DNA of 64,000 nucleotides from Prochlorococcus sp. AG-402-I23 (GCA_003216915.1 QCIB01000003.1:50175-114174), one strand, 5' to 3'. Positions 9,432 to 20,576 are shown, counted from the stretch's first letter. Program-made: numbers and translations. Notes: a model not told the origin generated them from the sequence alone.

Positions 9432-10901
9432 ATGATCAAACTTTTTAATACTTTAAGCAGAAAAGTTGAGGTTTTTAAGCCTATTGATGATTTAGTAAAA
9501 ATTTATTGTTGTGGAGTAACTGTTTATGATTTATGTCATCTTGGTCATGCCAGAAGTTATATAGCTTGGGATGTATTGAGAAGATTTTTAATTTACAGTG
9601 ATTACAAAGTTAAGTATGTTCAGAATTTTACAGATATTGATGACAAGATCTTAAAAAGAGCTAAAGAAGAAAGCAGTTCAATGAAGGAAGTATCTGAAAA
9701 AAATATCATTGAATTTCATAAAGATATGGATTCTTTAGGAATAATGCGTCCAGATAGTATGCCAAGAGCAACGAATCATATATGCAATATCTGCTCCTTC
9801 ATAACAATCCTTGAGGACAAAGGTTATGCATACTCTAGGGATGGAGATGTTTATTATTCTGTTTTTAAAAATAAAAATTATGGAACGCTAAGTAATCAAA
9901 ATATACAAGAACAAAATATCAATCAGCAAGGAAGAATGGCTAATGATGAAAATAGTAAAAAACTTAATCCGCAAGATTTTGCACTATGGAAAAAAGCCAA
10001 AGATGAAGAACCATTTTTTGATTCACCATGGGGTAAAGGTAGGCCAGGGTGGCATATTGAATGTTCGGCAATGGTTAAAGATGAATTAGGAGATACTATT
10101 GATATCCATTTAGGTGGTTCTGATTTGATTTTTCCACATCATGAGAATGAAATCGCCCAATCAGAAGCAGCCAATGGCAAAAAGCTAGCGAACTATTGGT
10201 TACACAATGGGATGGTCAATGTAAATGGACAAAAGATGAGTAAATCCCTTAAAAATTTTAAAACTATCAGAGAGCTAATTAAGTCAGGCATAAGCCCTAT
10301 GACTTTGCGATATTTTGTTATGACTGTGAATTATAGAAAACCAATTGATTTTACTGAAGAAGCTTTAAGGAGTGCTTCAGAAGCTTGGAAAAACATTAAT
10401 GTAGCCCTTTCTTTTATGGACCTTACAAAAGGTGCTTTTAGATTTATTAATAAAAATGAATCTATCGAAGAAGAATATAGAGAGAAAATAAACTTTGAAT
10501 TATCTCAAAAAAAGCTTAAATTTTCTGAGGCTCTGGGAAATGACCTTAATACAGCAGGAGCTATTGCAATTATTTACGATTTAGCGAAACCATTAAAAAA
10601 CTTTTTAAACCAATTTCAAAGGGTCGAAGGTTTTAAAATAGACCTTAATGAAAAATTCTTTCTACTTGAGAATTTTAAAACTCTTGAAAAGTTAACTGAG
10701 GTACTTGGTCTTAAAAAAGAGGTTTTAGTAAAAGAAAGTAAAATAACAGAAGAGGAAATATCAACTCTTATTAATGAAAGATTGAAAGCAAAAAAGGAAA
10801 AGAATTATACGAAGGCCGATGAAATTAGGAATTTGTTAAAAGAAAAAGGTATTGAACTTATTGATCAATCAAAGGAAATAACAACATGGATAAGGATCTA
10901 A
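9432..10901 (+). CDS. cysS: cysteinyl-tRNA synthetase
   Basis: YCCGVTVYDLCHLGHARSY and KMSKSLKNF motifs. Confidence 0.98.
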   Translation: MIKLFNTLSRKVEVFKPIDDLVKIYCCGVTVYDLCHLGHARSYIAWDVLRRFLIYSDYKVKYVQNFTDIDDKILKRAKEESSSMKEVSEKNIIEFHKDMDSLGIMRPDSMPRATNHICNICSFITILEDKGYAYSRDGDVYYSVFKNKNYGTLSNQNIQEQNINQQGRMANDENSKKLNPQDFALWKKAKDEEPFFDSPWGKGRPGWHIECSAMVKDELGDTIDIHLGGSDLIFPHHENEIAQSEAANGKKLANYWLHNGMVNVNGQKMSKSLKNFKTIRELIKSGISPMTLRYFVMTVNYRKPIDFTEEALRSASEAWKNINVALSFMDLTKGAFRFINKNESIEEEYREKINFELSQKKLKFSEALGNDLNTAGAIAIIYDLAKPLKNFLNQFQRVEGFKIDLNEKFFLLENFKTLEKLTEVLGLKKEVLVKESKITEEEISTLINERLKAKKEKNYTKADEIRNLLKEKGIELIDQSKEITTWIRI

Positions 10902-10983
10902 ATTTTAAGAAAAAAACCAATTTGAAATTTTTGTTTTTTAAATACACCTTTAAATGGGAAGATATTAGAAATATCAGAGAAAA

Positions 10984-12213
10984 TTGAAATACATTACTGT
11001 GCTCGGTTCTACTGGTTCAATTGGGACTCAAACTCTCGAAATAGCTAGTGAGCAGCCTGATAAGTTTAAAGCTGTAGCTCTTTCGGCAGGAAGAAATATT
11101 AATTTATTAACAGAACAAGTTAAAACACATAAACCAGAAGTAGTTGCGATTGAGGATGAAAATCTTATAGAAGATTTAAAAGATAATATTAATAACTTAG
11201 ATTTGGATAGTCCTCCCTTGGTTTTGAGTGGAAAGGAGGGGATTAAAGCAGTTGCAGCATGGGATAAGGCAGATACTGTGGTTACAGGGATAGTAGGATG
11301 TGCAGGCTTAATCCCAACAATGTCAGCAATTAATGCAGGGAAAAATATTGCACTTGCTAACAAAGAAACTTTAATTGCGGCAGGGCCTATTGTTATTCCT
11401 GCATTAAAGAAAAATAATAGTAGGCTTTTACCTGCTGATTCAGAACACTCTGCTATCTTTCAATGTTTACAAGGATTACCCAATTATGAAAATGCAGATT
11501 TCTCAACAGGAGAGATACCTAAAGGTTTAAAAGCCATACATTTAACAGCTTCTGGTGGTGCTTTCAGAGATTGGGCCGTTGAGGATTTAAAACATGTCAC
11601 AGTGGAAGATGCGACTTCTCATCCTAATTGGGATATGGGAAAAAAAATAACTGTAGATTCTGCAACTCTTATGAATAAAGGATTAGAAGTTATAGAAGCT
11701 CATTATTTATTTGGGACCTCTTACGAAAATATCGAAATAGTTATCCACCCTCAAAGTATTATTCATTCAATGATTGAGATGGAAGATTCTTCAGTATTAG
11801 CTCAATTAGGTTGGCCAGATATGAAGCTACCTATTTTATATGCGATGAGTTGGCCTAAAAGATTTAAAACAAATTGGAAAAGATTAAACCTAAGTGAAAT
11901 TGGAAAATTAACTTTTAAAGAGCCAGACGAGTTTAAATATCCATGCATGGGACTTGCCTATGCTGCAGGAAAATCTTCTGGGACTATGCCTGCAGTCTTA
12001 AATGCTGCTAATGAAATGGCTGTTGAACAATTTCTTAAAGAAAAAATTTCTTTTCAGGAAATTCCAACATTTATAAGTAAAGCTTGTGAATCACATATGG
12101 AGAATTTGAATTTGAGTCCCGAATTGGAGGATATTCTTGAAGTAGACAATTGGGCCAGACTTTTTGTTAAGCAAGAAATTAAAAAAGGGAAAAAATACGT
12201 AAGTATTGGATAA
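10984..12213 (+). CDS. dxr: 1-deoxy-D-xylulose 5-phosphate reductoisomerase (TTG start)
   Basis: [51 protein letters not shown]. Confidence 0.98.
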   Translation: MKYITVLGSTGSIGTQTLEIASEQPDKFKAVALSAGRNINLLTEQVKTHKPEVVAIEDENLIEDLKDNINNLDLDSPPLVLSGKEGIKAVAAWDKADTVVTGIVGCAGLIPTMSAINAGKNIALANKETLIAAGPIVIPALKKNNSRLLPADSEHSAIFQCLQGLPNYENADFSTGEIPKGLKAIHLTASGGAFRDWAVEDLKHVTVEDATSHPNWDMGKKITVDSATLMNKGLEVIEAHYLFGTSYENIEIVIHPQSIIHSMIEMEDSSVLAQLGWPDMKLPILYAMSWPKRFKTNWKRLNLSEIGKLTFKEPDEFKYPCMGLAYAAGKSSGTMPAVLNAANEMAVEQFLKEKISFQEIPTFISKACESHMENLNLSPELEDILEVDNWARLFVKQEIKKGKKYVSIG

Positions 12214-12348
12214 AAGTGAATATGAAAAAGCATTTAAGACACTAAACCGATTTTAACCCTTTTAAGAAATCCCTAAGAACCCAGTTGTTGCATTAGTTTA
12301 AAAGAACCAGGTAAAGCGAGGCCTATAGTAGTGGGATTAGTAAGTGTT

Positions 12349-12665
12349 TCATTTATTTCCTATTCTTTGGCAAAAAGCTGCTGGTTGTTCTTGCGATTTA
12401 AGTGGTAGATATAAATTTAATTCTTTTTCTAATCCCAATCTTAATTTTTTGATATTTCTATTTAATTTGTTAATGGCTTTTTCAAGATTCTTTTCTCCTC
12501 CTTCATCTCGTCTTATTAATTCATAAGCTTGCTCCTGAGATACTACAAAACGAAGACATAAGTTATACAAAAAGCTTTCCTTGATATTGGAATTAATTGA
12601 ACAGCCATTGTAGAAGTACTTAAAGCGATTACAAACAATAAGGCTTTATTAATTGAACTTTTCAC
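12349..12665 (-). pseudogene. probable frameshifted small exported protein gene
   Basis: GTG-start signal-peptide-like frame (VKSSINKALLFVIALSTSTMA...) runs into a different frame (...NGCSINSNIKESFLYNLCLRFVVSQEQAYELIRRDEGGEKN...CQRIGNK*); 317 nt, not a multiple of three. Confidence 0.5.
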
Positions 12666-12955
12666 GTACGCATAAACCACATATAAAATTCAGTCTCCCC
12701 TAATTTAACCCCTAAAAAACCTATTACTCCTCACCAAACAATTGAATAAATTGCAAAAGCAAGATCTTTGTTCCATCTTAATAAGATAAATACTTTAGAA
12801 ATTAACGGCAAACAAATAAATAGAAGCCCATACCAATAAGCTAAAAGATATAGAGCAATTACAAAAATTATTCTTCCTATATGTCCTAAATAATTATCAC
12901 CAAATAAAATAACACCTATTATTGGTAGGATGAAAAACTAATAACTTTTAATCAT
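12662..12955 (-). pseudogene. degraded small membrane protein gene with two in-frame stops
   Basis: rc frame MIKSY*FFILPIIGVILFGDNYLGHIGRIIFVIALYLLAYWYGLLFICLPLISKVFILLRWNKDLAFAIYSIVW*GVIGFLGVKLGETEFYMWFMRT*; its TGA overlaps the GTG of the next frame. Confidence 0.5.
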
Positions 12956-13110
12956 AAAAAAAAGAGGGTTTTATCCTTCCAATTCTAGATCGACTGTCAA
13001 TCATCAATATACATAGTAATTTCTTCACCCTTTGTAAAAGAAGTTTTTAGCAGTACCTCATAACATTGCCTAGAATCATTTAAAAAGCAGTAAGGGAAAG
13101 GTTTTTAAAA

Positions 13111-13461
13111 ATGACAAAAGGGGTTCATAAACACCTTCTACTATGCGCAACACCCACAAAACAGAAATGCTTTAAGGGAAATGAAGGTCAAAAAACATGG
13201 GAATATCTGAAAAAGACTTTAAAAAAATTTGAGAATAATCCCTCGACAAAAAACGTTCATATATTAAGATCAAAAGCTGATTGTTTAAGGATATGTAAGA
13301 ACGGCCCAATACTTCTTGTTTGGCCAGATGGTATTTGGTACGAGAAAGTTTCTCCAGAAAAAATTTCAGAAATTTTTACCTCACATATTATTCACGGTAA
13401 GCCAATAGAAAAATGGATTTTTAAAAAAACACCATTTTTAAATAGTCCTAGATACTTATAA
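13111..13461 (+). CDS. thioredoxin-fold (2Fe-2S) ferredoxin-like protein
   Basis: HLLLCATPTKQKCF ... DCLRICKNGPILLVWPDGIWYEKVSPE, typical small (2Fe-2S) ferredoxin layout. Confidence 0.8.
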   Translation: MTKGVHKHLLLCATPTKQKCFKGNEGQKTWEYLKKTLKKFENNPSTKNVHILRSKADCLRICKNGPILLVWPDGIWYEKVSPEKISEIFTSHIIHGKPIEKWIFKKTPFLNSPRYL

Positions 13462-14533
13462 ACCAGTTCTTTACGACTTCATCTGACCAGCAGCCATTAA
13501 TCGAGTGAAACCCATTATGTCCTCCTTTTTTAGTTATAAAAATAGTAAATTTATCAATAGATTCTTTTCTTAAATTCAAAGTATCCTTATATGGAACCCA
13601 AGGATCATCCTTGGCATGAATAAAAAGCATTTGAGGTAATTTTTTTATTGAGTTGTGGATTCTAAATATTGGAGAAGCTTTAACATAATAATCTTCTAAA
13701 GAATTAAATCCCCAACTAGGAGCTGTAAATTTCTGATCAAATTCCCTTATACTTTTTAAACTCCTAATTTTTTTTCTTAATTTCTCGTTATTAATAATTT
13801 TGCCTTCATCATTTAATCCGTCCCACAACTGATTTTTTAAGCGGTGAAGTAACCATTTTTGATAGATATAATTTCTAGATTTTTCAATACAGAGACTGCA
13901 TGATGATAAATCTAAAGGGCTACTAACGCAGGCTAGGCCATCTAAAAGTTTTTCTCCTTTATTTTCATCGTAATCTAAGCAGGCATTTAAAAGAATTGTT
14001 CCGCCTAAAGATAATCCAACACCGTATATTGGAAGATTATTGATCTTAATGAGATCTTTAAACTGTAAATTAATGAATTTTTTAAAATAATTAATTGCTG
14101 AAATAACATCACTGGAGCATCTAGCACAATAATTTCCTTTAGCTAAATATCTCGTAGATCCAGATCCTCTTAGATTTAATTTAAGAACTCCAAAACCATT
14201 ATTTGCTAATTTCCTAGAGATTCTTCTTAAACCAAACCGTTTAGTTGAGCCTCCTAAACCATGAGTAACGATTACAAAACCCCTAAGAGAATTTAAATTT
14301 TCAGGTAATTCTAAAAATCCTAGAAGATAATCACATTCAAATTTTTTAGAAAGAATTTTATTAATCGGAAAGAATATTTTTTTATTTTTTTTTGATTTAC
14401 CAAAATCAATAACAAAAGTATCTCTCAAAGTTTGCAAGTCGCCACCTATCCAAGGTAAGACTTCTCGAAATGGCTTATTTTTTAAGTAATCTGAAAAACT
14501 AGTAGATATACTATTATTTTTCCCCAACTCCAA
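13448..14533 (-). CDS. YheT-like alpha/beta hydrolase
   Basis: VTHGLGGSTKR, GVGLSLGGTILLN, KKGGHNGF. Confidence 0.85.
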   Translation of the reverse strand: MELGKNNSISTSFSDYLKNKPFREVLPWIGGDLQTLRDTFVIDFGKSKKNKKIFFPINKILSKKFECDYLLGFLELPENLNSLRGFVIVTHGLGGSTKRFGLRRISRKLANNGFGVLKLNLRGSGSTRYLAKGNYCARCSSDVISAINYFKKFINLQFKDLIKINNLPIYGVGLSLGGTILLNACLDYDENKGEKLLDGLACVSSPLDLSSCSLCIEKSRNYIYQKWLLHRLKNQLWDGLNDEGKIINNEKLRKKIRSLKSIREFDQKFTAPSWGFNSLEDYYVKASPIFRIHNSIKKLPQMLFIHAKDDPWVPYKDTLNLRKESIDKFTIFITKKGGHNGFHSINGCWSDEVVKNWFISI

Positions 14534-15953
14534 GATCCTTTAATTCTCCAATCAAATCATTCAGTACCTTTTTTGCATCACCAAAGACCATGGAGGTATT
14601 TGGCAGATCAAATAAATCATTTTTTATTCCGGAGTAACCTGCACTCATACCTCGTTTAATTACAAATACCGTTCTTGCTTCCTGCACATCAAGAACTGGC
14701 ATGCCATATAAAGGAGAAGAACTATCATTTTTGGCTTGAGGATTAACCACATCATTTGCTCCTAAAACTAAAACAACATCCGTTGCTGGAAAATCAGGAT
14801 TTACAACGTCCATCTCTTTAAGTTGTTCGTAAGGAACATCTGCTTCTGCTAAAAGTACATTCATATGTCCAGGCATCCTCCCTGCCACAGGATGTATTGC
14901 GTAAACAACTTCAATACCATTTTGCTCTAGTTTTTTTGTCACTTCCCTTAAAGTATGTTGGGCTTGAGCTACGGCTAGACCATAACCAGGAACAATAATT
15001 ACTTTGTTGGCTGCCTCTAAAGTCAATGCACATTCTTCAACACTGCAAGAAGTTATGTTTGTGTATTCTCCTGAACCAGAAGAGGCTGTACTTTGTGCAG
15101 ATAAAGATCCTCCAAAAAGAACTGATACCAATGATCTATTCATACCCTTGCACATTACTTGAGTAAGTATTAAACCTGCCGCTCCAACCATTGCGCCTGC
15201 TACTATCAAAAGCTGACTATCTACAACGAAACCTGCTGCTGCTGCTGCAATCCCTGAATAGCTATTTAATAAAGATATAACAACTGGCATATCAGCTCCA
15301 CCAATTGGCAAAGTAACTCCAATACCTAATAAAGAAGAAACTATAACTAAAAGCCAAATAGAACTTGTATTACCATTTATCAAATCAAAAAAGGCTATCA
15401 GGGAAGCAACTGCAAAAACAATATTTACAAAATGTCTAACTTTGCTTTGAGTCCAACCTGGAGTTGACAACCAACCCTGTAACTTTGCCATTGCCACAAT
15501 TGAACCTGTGAAAGTTATGGCACCAACAAATATAGAAACAGATATTGAAACTTCGTTAATCAGTGACTTAAAAAAATCAAAATTTCCTTGGCCAGCAGAT
15601 ATAGGGAAAATAGCTACTCCTAAGGCCACTAAAAGTGATGACATTCCTCCACAACCATTGAACAATGCTACTGTCTCAGGCATGGAGGTCATAGGTACTT
15701 TTTTTGCAAGTATTGCTCCGAATAAACTACCTATGATTGATCCAATTATTATCCAAATCCAAGACTGAATAGCAATTCCAGAAGTACCTAAATAATAAGA
15801 AAGTAATCCTACTACCGATAGCGACATTGCAAATGCAGCTAATCTATTGGCATCCCTTGCTGATTTTACTTTTGACAATCCTTTTATTCCCAAAGCCAGT
15901 AAAAGTACAGCTAGAAGGTCAATAACGAATTTAATGATTACAGGTAGATTCAT
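14514..15953 (-). CDS. pntB: NAD(P) transhydrogenase subunit beta
   Basis: multi-TM plus VIIVPGYGLAVAQAQH and VLVLGANDVVNPQA. Confidence 0.97.
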   Translation of the reverse strand: MNLPVIIKFVIDLLAVLLLALGIKGLSKVKSARDANRLAAFAMSLSVVGLLSYYLGTSGIAIQSWIWIIIGSIIGSLFGAILAKKVPMTSMPETVALFNGCGGMSSLLVALGVAIFPISAGQGNFDFFKSLINEVSISVSIFVGAITFTGSIVAMAKLQGWLSTPGWTQSKVRHFVNIVFAVASLIAFFDLINGNTSSIWLLVIVSSLLGIGVTLPIGGADMPVVISLLNSYSGIAAAAAGFVVDSQLLIVAGAMVGAAGLILTQVMCKGMNRSLVSVLFGGSLSAQSTASSGSGEYTNITSCSVEECALTLEAANKVIIVPGYGLAVAQAQHTLREVTKKLEQNGIEVVYAIHPVAGRMPGHMNVLLAEADVPYEQLKEMDVVNPDFPATDVVLVLGANDVVNPQAKNDSSSPLYGMPVLDVQEARTVFVIKRGMSAGYSGIKNDLFDLPNTSMVFGDAKKVLNDLIGELKDLGVGEK

Positions 15954-15961
15954 GTTAAAAA

Positions 15962-16255
15962 TTACTTCTTATTTGATGGTTTGCGACTAAACATCGCGAG
16001 CATTCGATCAGTTACAAAGAAACCGCCTACAACATTAAAAAGAGCAAATCCAAGAGAAACTGAACCAATGATTAAAAGTGGTATGTTTCCTTCTGCTTTT
16101 ACAATTAAAGTCAAGGCTGCAAGCATTGTTATTCCTGAAATTGCATTTGCTCCACTCATCAGAGGTGTGTGAAGAGTAGGAGGAACTTTTCCAATTAACT
16201 CGAGGCCTAATAAACTACCAAGTAAAAGAACCCAAAGAAGACTTATAAAAGACAT
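15962..16255 (-). CDS. pntA2: NAD(P) transhydrogenase subunit alpha part 2
   Basis: TPLMSGANAISGI and TM segments, adjacent to pntB. Confidence 0.95.
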   Translation of the reverse strand: MSFISLLWVLLLGSLLGLELIGKVPPTLHTPLMSGANAISGITMLAALTLIVKAEGNIPLLIIGSVSLGFALFNVVGGFFVTDRMLAMFSRKPSNKK

Positions 16256-16267
16256 AATTTTAAAACC

Positions 16268-17398
16268 TTAATTTTCAAAAACTTTATTTTGAAGAACAAC
16301 TCCTTCATCGCTTAATAAACATCCAGAAATGAGTTCATCCTCTTTATCTAATTTAATTACACCATCTTTTATAAATGGTGTAATCAAAGATGTTAAGTTC
16401 TTAGCATAAAGTGAACTCGCATCATAAGGAACTGATGAGGGTAATTCTCCCGCTCCTATAAGTTTTACCCCATCTTTGATAATAGTTTCATTTGATTTTG
16501 TTCCTTCACAATTACCTCCCTGAGAAACTGCCAAATCAATAACTACTGCACCAGGCCTCATTTTTTCAATCATGGGAGAGTCTATTAAAACAGGAGCCTT
16601 TTTACCTAGAACTTGCGCAGTACATATAGCAACATCAGCTTCAGATAGATATTTAGTTAACGTAGCCTTTTGTTTTGAGAGGAATTCGGGTGTTACAGCT
16701 TTTGCATAACCTCCAGCTTCTCCTGGTTTTTCGTCAACTTCAGGAAGTTCTATAAATCTTGCTCCGAGGGACTCTACTTGTTCTTTAACAGCAGGTCTAA
16801 TATCAGATACAAATACTATTGCTCCAAGTCTTTTTGCAGTAGCAACTGCCTGCAATCCTGCAACGCCTCCACCAAGAACCACAACTTTGGCAGGTTGGAC
16901 TGTGCCTGCTGCAGTCATAAGCATTGGGAAATATCTATCTAACTCACTTGCAGCTAAAAGAACTGCTTTATATCCAGCGATATTAGCCTGTGAAGAAAGA
17001 ACATCAGAAGATTGAGCTCTACTAATCCTAGGAAGCAATTCTAGTGATAAAGCCGAAATCTTATTACTATTTATAATCCTGAGAAGCTCCCTATTACCAT
17101 ATGGGTTAAGAAGACCAAGAAGAACAGCGCCTTTCTTTAATTTAATTAGATTATCCTCTGATGGAGTTTGAACGCAAAATATTAGGTCAGCTTCACCCCA
17201 AATTTTTTGATCTAAGTTACTAATTATTGTTCCGCCCGATTCTTCATACGATAAGTTACTAAATCCTGATAATTTTCCTGCTGAACTTTCAATATAAACA
17301 TCACATCCAAGACTTTTTAATTTCTTTACCGCTTCTGGTGTAGCGGAAACTCTCCTTTCTCCAGAGCTTGTTTCGGAAGGAATAAGTATCTTTGTCAA
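16268..17398 (-). CDS. pntA: NAD(P) transhydrogenase subunit alpha part 1
   Basis: VVLGGGVAGLQAVATAKRLGA; ERRVSATPEAVKKL. Confidence 0.97.
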   Translation of the reverse strand: MTKILIPSETSSGERRVSATPEAVKKLKSLGCDVYIESSAGKLSGFSNLSYEESGGTIISNLDQKIWGEADLIFCVQTPSEDNLIKLKKGAVLLGLLNPYGNRELLRIINSNKISALSLELLPRISRAQSSDVLSSQANIAGYKAVLLAASELDRYFPMLMTAAGTVQPAKVVVLGGGVAGLQAVATAKRLGAIVFVSDIRPAVKEQVESLGARFIELPEVDEKPGEAGGYAKAVTPEFLSKQKATLTKYLSEADVAICTAQVLGKKAPVLIDSPMIEKMRPGAVVIDLAVSQGGNCEGTKSNETIIKDGVKLIGAGELPSSVPYDASSLYAKNLTSLITPFIKDGVIKLDKEDELISGCLLSDEGVVLQNKVFEN

Positions 17399-17526
17399 TT
17401 TATTTATTTTTTAAACATACTAAATATAAATTGAAGAAAGTCAAAAGTCTTGGATTTTTGTTAAAAATATATTTTCTTTTCTTTAAAAAATAGCTATTAA
17501 GAATATACAGGTACTAAATAATCCTA

Positions 17527-18105
17527 ATGAGTATAAAAGCAATCGAATGTCCTGATGGAGTATGTCACAGTCATCATGGTGGTCATGCTGTTCCTAGGCA
17601 AGCTATGCAAAAAAACCTAGAAAAGCATGGTAAAGACTGGTGCGAGAAATTAGCAGAGAGAATTTATGAAATGTCAGTCGATACTTATTCACAGACAGTC
17701 ATGCCCAGTCTCCACTCGGCAGGTTGGCAAAGAAGACATTTAGATTGGGAATTTAAGCTGGCAGAAAATGATTCTGAACCTGATGAAGCTCTTGTTGAAG
17801 GAATTATTAATGCCACAGAGAGCTTTCTAAGGAGTAGTGAGGTGCATCGATTATTTATTCAGGAATTAGTCCAGGGCACATTTGAGGAAGCAAATGACAA
17901 AAAAATAATTTCTAAAGCAATAAAATCTATCATTGAAGAAGAAATTGTTTGTTCACTAAGAGAGAAGAAAGAAAATCTTTTAAAGAAAATATCCACAAAA
18001 TTAATATCAGAAGAAAAAGTTAGCGAGGAACTTGCAATAAATTCAGCAAAAGAGGGTTTTGAGGAAGTTGAAAGGCTACTTGCAAATCATAGCGAGGCCG
18101 TTTAA
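17527..18105 (+). CDS. conserved-looking hypothetical protein, His/Cys-rich N-terminus
   Basis: ORF; CPDGVCHSHHGGHAVPRQ. Confidence 0.7.
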   Translation: MSIKAIECPDGVCHSHHGGHAVPRQAMQKNLEKHGKDWCEKLAERIYEMSVDTYSQTVMPSLHSAGWQRRHLDWEFKLAENDSEPDEALVEGIINATESFLRSSEVHRLFIQELVQGTFEEANDKKIISKAIKSIIEEEIVCSLREKKENLLKKISTKLISEEKVSEELAINSAKEGFEEVERLLANHSEAV

Positions 18106-18260
18106 CCCTATTTCTTTATATTTTCTTTATATTCCTTTCAAAAACTGGCTCAAATATAAATTAAAGATTAAATTATTGTTTGGAAGTACAAAGTTGTAAC
18201 TTATTAGACAATAAATACAACATATTTTGTGTTTATCTATATACAACCTTTTAAATTTAG

Positions 18261-18485
18261 ATGGACAATTTCATAAGGAAAAGGATCGACATTGCTACCT
18301 GTTGGGCTACCAACAGAATATCTGCAATGGACACTCTAGAAAGATATGAAGACAGTTATGCAATCGCAGAAGAATTTAGAGAGTGGATATTACATATTGG
18401 AGAAAAGAACGAAAATTTAAAAGATTCTGTTTTAAACTTCCCAAAGGAATTAAAAAAATTATTAGACCAAAAAGTCAACGATTAA
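18261..18485 (+). CDS. hypothetical protein (74 aa)
   Basis: ORF. Confidence 0.6.
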   Translation: MDNFIRKRIDIATCWATNRISAMDTLERYEDSYAIAEEFREWILHIGEKNENLKDSVLNFPKELKKLLDQKVND

Positions 18486-18564
18486 ACAATAAATTTATCG
18501 AGTGAAATCCGCCCTACATAAATTGGGTTTGTTTATTATTATTAGTAGTGGAATTAGCAAATAA

Positions 18565-19941
18565 ATGGAAAATAAAGACAAAAGTTCTCACGTAGAAAAT
18601 GTTGTAATTATAGGCTCGGGACCTGCAGGTTACACTGCTGCTATATATGCAGCACGAGCAAATCTTCAACCATTGCTTGTAACAGGATTTAATTCTGGTG
18701 GAATTCCTGGTGGGCAATTAATGACTACAACATTTGTTGAAAATTATCCTGGTTTCCCAGATGGAGTGCTAGGTCCTGAATTGATGGATCTAATGAAGGC
18801 TCAAGCAGAAAGATGGGGTACTAATTTATACGAAAGTGATGTTATCTCAATAAATACTGATTCACATCCCTTTGAATTAAAAACTTTAGAAGGAAATATA
18901 AAATCTAACTCAATTATTATTGCAACTGGAGCAAGTGCAAATAGATTAGGAGTGATAAATGAAGATAAATTCTGGAGTAAAGGGATAAGTGCTTGTGCAA
19001 TATGTGATGGAGCGACCCCACAATTTAGAGATGAAGAATTAGCTGTTATTGGAGGGGGCGACTCTGCATGTGAAGAAGCAGCATATCTCACTAAGTATGG
19101 AAGCAAAGTGCATTTGATAGTTAGATCAGAAAAATTAAGAGCTAGCGCAGCAATGGTAGATAGAGTAAAAGCTAATCCAAAGATAGAAATCCATTGGAAC
19201 ACAAAAGTTGATAAAGCGGATGGTTCTGAATGGCTTGAGAGAATTGAGACAATTCACTCTCAAGAAGGTAAAGGGGAAATCAATATAAAAGGTCTTTTTT
19301 ACGCGATAGGGCACACACCAAATACGAAGTTCTTAGGCAACAAAATTGATTTAGATAATAAAGGATATATTGCTTGCAAATCAGGAAGACCAGAAACATC
19401 TATTGAAGGTATCTTCGCAGCAGGTGACGTTGTTGATTCTGAGTGGAGACAAGGAGTTACCGCTGCAGGAACTGGATGCATGGCAGCATTAGCTACCGAA
19501 AGGTGGCTTGCCGAGAAAAACTTAGCAAAAACTATAGTCAGAGAAACACCCGAACCAGAAAAAAAACTTAATTCATCAGACTTTAATGAAGAAGAAGTTA
19601 ATGAAGATACTTTCGATTCAAATTCTGAGTGGCAAAAAGGCAGTTATGCATTAAGAAAACTTTATCACGAGAGTAAAAAACCTATCTTAGTAATTTTTAG
19701 TTCCCCAAGCTGTGGCCCATGTCATGTTTTGAAACCTCAGTTAAAAAGGGTAATTAAAGAACTTGATGGTGCAGTTCTTGGCGTTGAAATAGATATTGAT
19801 AAAGATCAAGATATTGCAAAACAAGCTGGTATAAACGGCACACCAACAGTTCAACTTTTTAAAGAAAAATTATTAAAAAAACAATGGCAAGGTGTTAAAC
19901 AAAGAAGTGAGTTTAAAGAAGCAATAAACAATATTATATAA
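18565..19941 (+). CDS. trxB: thioredoxin reductase-thioredoxin fusion (NTRC-like)
   Basis: GSGPAGYTAAIYAARA, CAICDG, C-terminal thioredoxin SSPSCGPCHVLKPQL. Confidence 0.96.
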   Translation: MENKDKSSHVENVVIIGSGPAGYTAAIYAARANLQPLLVTGFNSGGIPGGQLMTTTFVENYPGFPDGVLGPELMDLMKAQAERWGTNLYESDVISINTDSHPFELKTLEGNIKSNSIIIATGASANRLGVINEDKFWSKGISACAICDGATPQFRDEELAVIGGGDSACEEAAYLTKYGSKVHLIVRSEKLRASAAMVDRVKANPKIEIHWNTKVDKADGSEWLERIETIHSQEGKGEINIKGLFYAIGHTPNTKFLGNKIDLDNKGYIACKSGRPETSIEGIFAAGDVVDSEWRQGVTAAGTGCMAALATERWLAEKNLAKTIVRETPEPEKKLNSSDFNEEEVNEDTFDSNSEWQKGSYALRKLYHESKKPILVIFSSPSCGPCHVLKPQLKRVIKELDGAVLGVEIDIDKDQDIAKQAGINGTPTVQLFKEKLLKKQWQGVKQRSEFKEAINNII

Positions 19942-19950
19942 AGTAACATT

Positions 19951-20217
19951 TTATTTATTATTTCTCTTAGGATTATTCTTATTAGTAGTAGGTCTAGCAC
20001 CACCTGCATTTCTTTCTCTATAAGTTATCCTCCCTCTAGAGAGATCATAAGGACTAATCTCAACTAACACTTTATCTCCAGCTAATAATTTAATTCTAAA
20101 TTTTGTCAATTTACCTGCAGCTCTACATAAACATTGATGTCCTTCAGGCTGTTCTAAGGTAACCAAATAAAATCCATTCCCTTGCTCTTTTTCTATTACA
20201 CCTGAAGTTTCAATCAT
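19951..20217 (-). CDS. infA: translation initiation factor IF-1
   Basis: KLTKFRIKLLAGDKVLVEISPYDLSRGRITYRER. Confidence 0.95.
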   Translation of the reverse strand: MIETSGVIEKEQGNGFYLVTLEQPEGHQCLCRAAGKLTKFRIKLLAGDKVLVEISPYDLSRGRITYRERNAGGARPTTNKNNPKRNNK

Positions 20218-20309
20218 TAATTAATCTTTTACTAAGTTAATATTATCAGAAAAAGATTAGCCAAAATTGATTTAAGAAAAATTACATACGTAAAAATATA
20301 AAATTCAAT

Positions 20310-20522
20310 TCAAATTGAAAATTTAATCTCATTAATTATTTGAAGTTGACCATAGTAAAAATTTGCTTTCGCAATTTTTTCAGAATCTTCTAATTGATCA
20401 AAAAAAACAAACCCAAGACTTTCCCATAATGAAGATCCGCAAACATTATTCAATTCATTTTTTGCTTCTTTTGCAAAATTATCTAGTTTTCGTTCAAGGT
20501 TTTTAGATTTAGAAACAGACAT
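20310..20522 (-). CDS. hypothetical protein (70 aa)
   Basis: ORF. Confidence 0.55.
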   Translation of the reverse strand: MSVSKSKNLERKLDNFAKEAKNELNNVCGSSLWESLGFVFFDQLEDSEKIAKANFYYGQLQIINEIKFSI

Positions 20523-20576
20523 AATAAATATTTTTAATATAGTACAAATATACTCTTTTAGTCTAAAATTGCAATA

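Noticed and set aside
12724-12736. ACTCCTCACC resembling the Yfr1 ACTCCTCACAC motif
   Set aside because: Not exact, no flanking stem-loops or terminator, and lies within the decayed membrane-protein frame.
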